Positions 59,870 through 64,000 of a stretch of 64,000 nucleotides of DNA are shown here, one piece after another (position 1 is the stretch's first letter; each line of letters starts with the position of its first letter). The notes under the pieces were generated by a model. It saw nothing but the letters and a program-made list of their open reading frames with translations, made no database searches and was not told the DNA's origin. The stretch is from assembly GCA_019925095.2 (NCBI GenBank), contig CM034389.1:14205435-14269434 (forward strand). The letters are read 5' to 3'. This stretch comes from Dendrolimus kikuchii (lineage: Eukaryota > Arthropoda > Insecta > Lepidoptera > Lasiocampidae). The position numbers and the translations under genes are program-made.

Positions 59870-62095
59870 TTGTATATATATTGTAATAATATTTACATTC
59901 ACATCTACTCACGTTGTTTCATAAAATTCACGCAAATACGGTAATAAATATTTTATAGTCCATGTTTTAAATTGTAACGGTCCACCCGTCTAAATAACCG
60001 TATCATCGCATATAATAAATAAATGATAACGTTTACTGCTTTATCAGAATTCCATAAAACTAAGCATTTGACGAAATACATAATACATGTGTAACTGTAA
60101 ATTCGAATAGCTATTATATATCGCGCCAATGGTATTCAATTTGATACGACGTGTGATTATAATTTAGAATTAACAGCGAGCTTATTTTACACATTATCTT
60201 ATAGAATAATATTTAAAGAAATTACGATAGAATCTTTTTATTATTTATTTCAAATGTTTTATATTTTGTGAATCTGATAAAACATAGTATAAGACGGCCA
60301 CTGTGTTTGAGCGGACCGTAGCTAGCCGAACTCGCTGGAACGCAGAGGCTCCTGGTTAGATTTCTGGCATTGTAAATTTCGGAAACGAACTTTCTGTTGT
60401 TGAATGAGTATCTGGAATCTGAGTGGTCTCTCATATATTATCCATAACGCAAGTGTACCTTGCTTAGCTTGGGGATTATACAATAGGTGTGTTTGACTGC
60501 CAATTTATTTATTAAAGGTTATAATTATGTATTACTAGAATTTCCTCCGCGGCTACGCTGCAGGTCAAACACTAGGAGGTATCTCTATTTTATTTACATA
60601 AAACATAATTAGGTATTTTATGTTGTACATAAATCATCAATGGAAAATTGTCTGATAGATGGAGGAAATGGCTTAAAAATCCCTAGCGTGGTTTAGGAGG
60701 AGTTAGCGGATATACAGACAGATAGACGCGGAAATTAATTTTGTTTTATACCATGTAAAGATTTAATTGTTACACTTTACATATTTAAAGAAAAATAAGT
60801 ACTAAAAATGATAAGGGTCAAGTAAAAATCTTAACTCTGAAAAGCTCTATTTGTCTAAATGGCACCACAGATTTTTAGTGTTAGGTATTGTTATTTCTAC
60901 TGTTCTTCTTCAATGGTATCTTTAATAAAAATACATAAATAATCAAGTTCTTAAACTATCATAGTCACAAAAATAGCATACATGGTAATTCAGAGACCGA
61001 AGATTATCTAACAAAACCAAAAAAATAAAAGATTCATAGTATATAGTTATAATTAGTTCTGCATAATATATTCAATTCTGTCATAAATATCTACAACTAA
61101 TGCTAAAATAAATTCATTCTTTACTTATTAAAATATAACTAATCATTTATTATGTTATTATGTTGAAACTAATGATTCATAAACACTTGCCAGCTAATTT
61201 AGAGTCTAACTAGTAATGGTTTACGTAATTTAATGCCTGCTATGTAGTTGCAAATGGTTCCGAACAAAGTTCTCTATTGTTGCATGACAAAGATACATTG
61301 TAATAACTAGCAATCTTAAATGTTTGAATTATATAATTAATCACTGGTACGCTTTATTTTGATTGCATTAACCAATTCAAATGTCATGAAATAATATTGT
61401 CACTAAATTACATCAGCTATTGCTGTAATAGCCTGATTTGTACTTAATAGCGACATTTCTTGAAGTTTGGTTGTTCATTAGATTAATATAAGGTAAGTCA
61501 TTCGTCACATAAGTCAACAATTCAAAATACGATTTCCCTATAAATCTAATATATACACAAAAACCTATGAAATCACGTTAAAAAATCAAAAAACATTAAT
61601 GGAGATTTTTTTATAATATATAGGTAGCAAATAATTTGGTTGTAAATTATATAGTTATGTTCATTATTACCAGTATTTTTTTCTGTGAAGTCGTATATAT
61701 GTATATTTTAGTTTTTTCTTATTGAATTAATTTATATTATTATTGTAATTGATGGAAATAAAAAATGGAAATGCGTATTTTAATATCTTGTTTTTCTTAC
61801 AAGATAAATTTTGGACAAAATTTTAGTTAAATTGTGTCTAGATGATTAATATAAAACATTTTCTACTGTAATATCTATCTTTTGTTGTGGTTTAAATTGT
61901 CTAAAACACTAAATAAACATTAAATAGTGTAATAATTGCTTGGATAAATCCTGTTTGTAATGTAGGTACAAAAATGATCTTATAAGGAACAACAGTGTAT
62001 ATATAGACTGTTTGGTTAAACTTAAGTGTTATTTATGATCGAAACATTATTCAGTTCAATGAAATTTATTTATTTAAATAGTGAATCAGGTAAAT

Positions 62096-62130
62096 CGATA
62101 TTTTAAACAGTAAAACTGTTTAAAATATCG
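62096..62130. repeat. perfect 16-bp hairpin
   Basis: CGATATTTTAAACAGT, loop AAA, then ACTGTTTAAAATATCG. In the upstream grh intron. Confidence 0.85.
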
Positions 62131-64000
62131 TATTCTGGAACAGTACCTGTGCTCAATACTAATGTTGAAATTAACGCTTACTTTGTTAATAATACATCAG
62201 ATTTGTCTTATACATATATTTTTTAATTAATGTTTCTAAGTCCAATACTAGGATATGTAGTTGTACCTACATCCTAAGGAAGTAATTGTACCATAATAAA
62301 TATTATCAACATTTCCGTAAAATACAACCTACTGAAAAATAATTTAAATTTGTCATAAATTATTATATTGTTGTTAATCGTTTGATTATTAAAAATGAAT
62401 ACATAAAATGTATACAAATATAATATATCATATTAGTACGAACTTACGGTGTTGCGTGGGTGCGACCCTGTTCGCGCGGTTAATTGGATTTTTAATCCGA
62501 ATTGACATAAGCATATATCATGTATAATACTCTTCCACTAACTAATATCCGTTTCTTAAAGCAATCACAATTAATAATGTGACTACGGTCTTATTTACAC
62601 ATATTATTATTTTGTTTTATGTAAACGCGGTCGTAATTACCCGTGACATATAACAAATAAACCGCAAGAGATTCGAAAATATAAAAAAGCAGCCCTTAGG
62701 CTATCTCAGGTACAAGCGGAATTTACGCAGGAATTACTGTAGTATGATGATAATGAATCATCATAACAAGTGTAGATATATATTGACTGCTGTTGTCCAA
62801 GTTACCAGCTTATCCTGGGCTAAGACGGCGATCAACAGGCGTAAAAAATATCATTTTTATGACGATATGTATATACCATAAATTATTATTTGCGTAGTGA
62901 ACTCAAAGGAACTGTATTACGTTTAGGAATTAAGTAGAAATCCAATTAACATTATACAACCATTCATTATGCAATTTATCCCCGTCGTATTTCTATCTTG
63001 GACATGTTAAAAATTGTTCAATTTCACAAGGGTGCACGTACGGGTACGTGATTATCGGACCAGTTTGAACTCCCAACATTTCGGACCGCCGATTAATTAA
63101 TCGAGTGTATCGACATTCGACCCGATTTCAGGAGCTCGGTTGACAATCTGAGTTATCTGATTAAGCACGCTTTCTCTCGGAGTGTGTGACACACGCCCGC
63201 GCCGTCCACTCTTATGCCCAAAGCCCATGTACATGTACTATGCCATGTGTCGCTCGTTGATTGCACACACACAACCAACATCGTATTAATTTCGTCACTC
63301 TATTTGAATAAATAAGCAATTGCATGTATATGTAACACATCTACTACGCAACCCGATGATTCGTATCTGTTCCAACACATGACAGCTAGAGTATACTCAT
63401 TAATCTCAAATAGATGTTTCGATGTCAGCTATAAAGTGGAAATGTTGTTTGCTTTAACATCACGCAGTTCATTTCCCATAAATTTTCGAAAAAAGGAACA
63501 TAATATCGAAGAAATATTATACATCGTATGAGAAAAACTGTATCTAGAAGCAATTTGCATAATTTAGTCTACTTAGTAACCTTCATAAATATAAATTTAA
63601 TTCAAAATTATTGATTAAAATTCAAAAAGTACGGAAGTTAAACGTCTAACCACCGGTGATTTAGTAATACACAAAATATAACTTTATTTCTCATAATACA
63701 AGGAAGATAAGTGTCTGATCAAAGATAAATGGTTTAATTAAGTTTAGTGGTCGAGCATGTATGCACTTTATTTTTACTACGATATCTATTTCTCATTGAT
63801 GTCTTGGAAGTTGGTTCAATTTAGTGAGGGATCTCTTTGGGGTGATACAAGATAAAAAAGTGTCTTTGCGCGAGTTGGACTTTCGCATTGAGGGTTCCTT
63901 TAAACTACTACAAGAAGAAAACCAAGCCTACATTTTTTGTATACATCTTAAGTATTGATGTTTATTTCATTGCAAAAACCACTAACTAATAAGTTTATTG

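Larger units (their letters stand above)
57682..64000. other. upstream grh intron, no exon seen
   Basis: No CP2 N-terminal exon (expected to encode the part just before SVVMLMF) is visible on the minus strand. The stretch is AT-rich with the repeats and hairpins listed separately, and a GC-richer patch at 63040-63260 containing GATTAATTAATCGAG and TTATCGGACC that may be regulatory. Confidence 0.5.

Overview
The window is eukaryotic and almost certainly from a lepidopteran (moth or butterfly). It is AT-rich with long introns, and it is crowded with repeats typical of Lepidoptera: DD37D (maT-type) and D,D34D mariners, R1-like and CR1/Jockey-like LINE pieces, the GGAGGAGGTTCTCAATT repeat, the ACATACATAACTTCACGCC repeat, and a roughly 320-bp interspersed repeat. 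Species cannot be fixed from the sequence. No rRNA, tRNA, CRISPR array or prokaryotic operon is present.

Layout. (1) 1-1281 is a decayed mariner cut at the left window edge, followed by a minisatellite and the last coding exon (1618-1686) of an unidentified plus-strand gene. (2) About 1.8-16.2 kb is intergenic and repeat-rich. It holds two oppositely oriented maT transposons (4.6-6.3 kb and 14.5-15.8 kb), a hAT-type MITE, a composite repeat enclosing an R1-like LINE remnant, and a small GC-rich island. (3) 16.18-34.30 kb is a complete plus-strand gene that I rebuilt by hand from 11 coding exons with consistent splice phases. It encodes about 726 residues: signal peptide, Thr-rich stretch, a cupredoxin-like N-terminal domain (inferred), seven EGF repeats, one membrane span and a short cytoplasmic tail. 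It has no DSL domain, so it is not Delta or Serrate. Drosophila weary is a possible relative, not an assignment. Two of its splice acceptors lie against different transposable elements. (4) About 36.35-36.39 kb is the probable tail-to-tail meeting point with the next gene. (5) 38.9-57.7 kb on the minus strand is the 3' half of grainyhead (grh), rebuilt from eight coding exons. They cover the end of the CP2/Grainyhead DNA-binding domain, the linker and the C-terminal dimerisation domain. The N-terminal exons lie beyond the right edge. Its introns carry a LINE with an open reverse-transcriptase frame, another LINE tail, a dead mariner, a 162-bp tandem array and several GC-rich blocks that may be enhancers. 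(6) 57.7-64 kb is upstream grh intron with no exon seen; it contains a long (TA)n tract and perfect hairpins.

The two main genes are not an operon and need not act together. One is a probable cell-surface ligand or adhesion protein and the other is an epithelial transcription factor; they are convergent neighbours. I found no clear new molecular system. The best candidates for follow-up are the cupredoxin-like/EGF membrane protein, the transposon-abutted splice acceptors, and two GC-rich grh intron islands that share a POU octamer and a second word.
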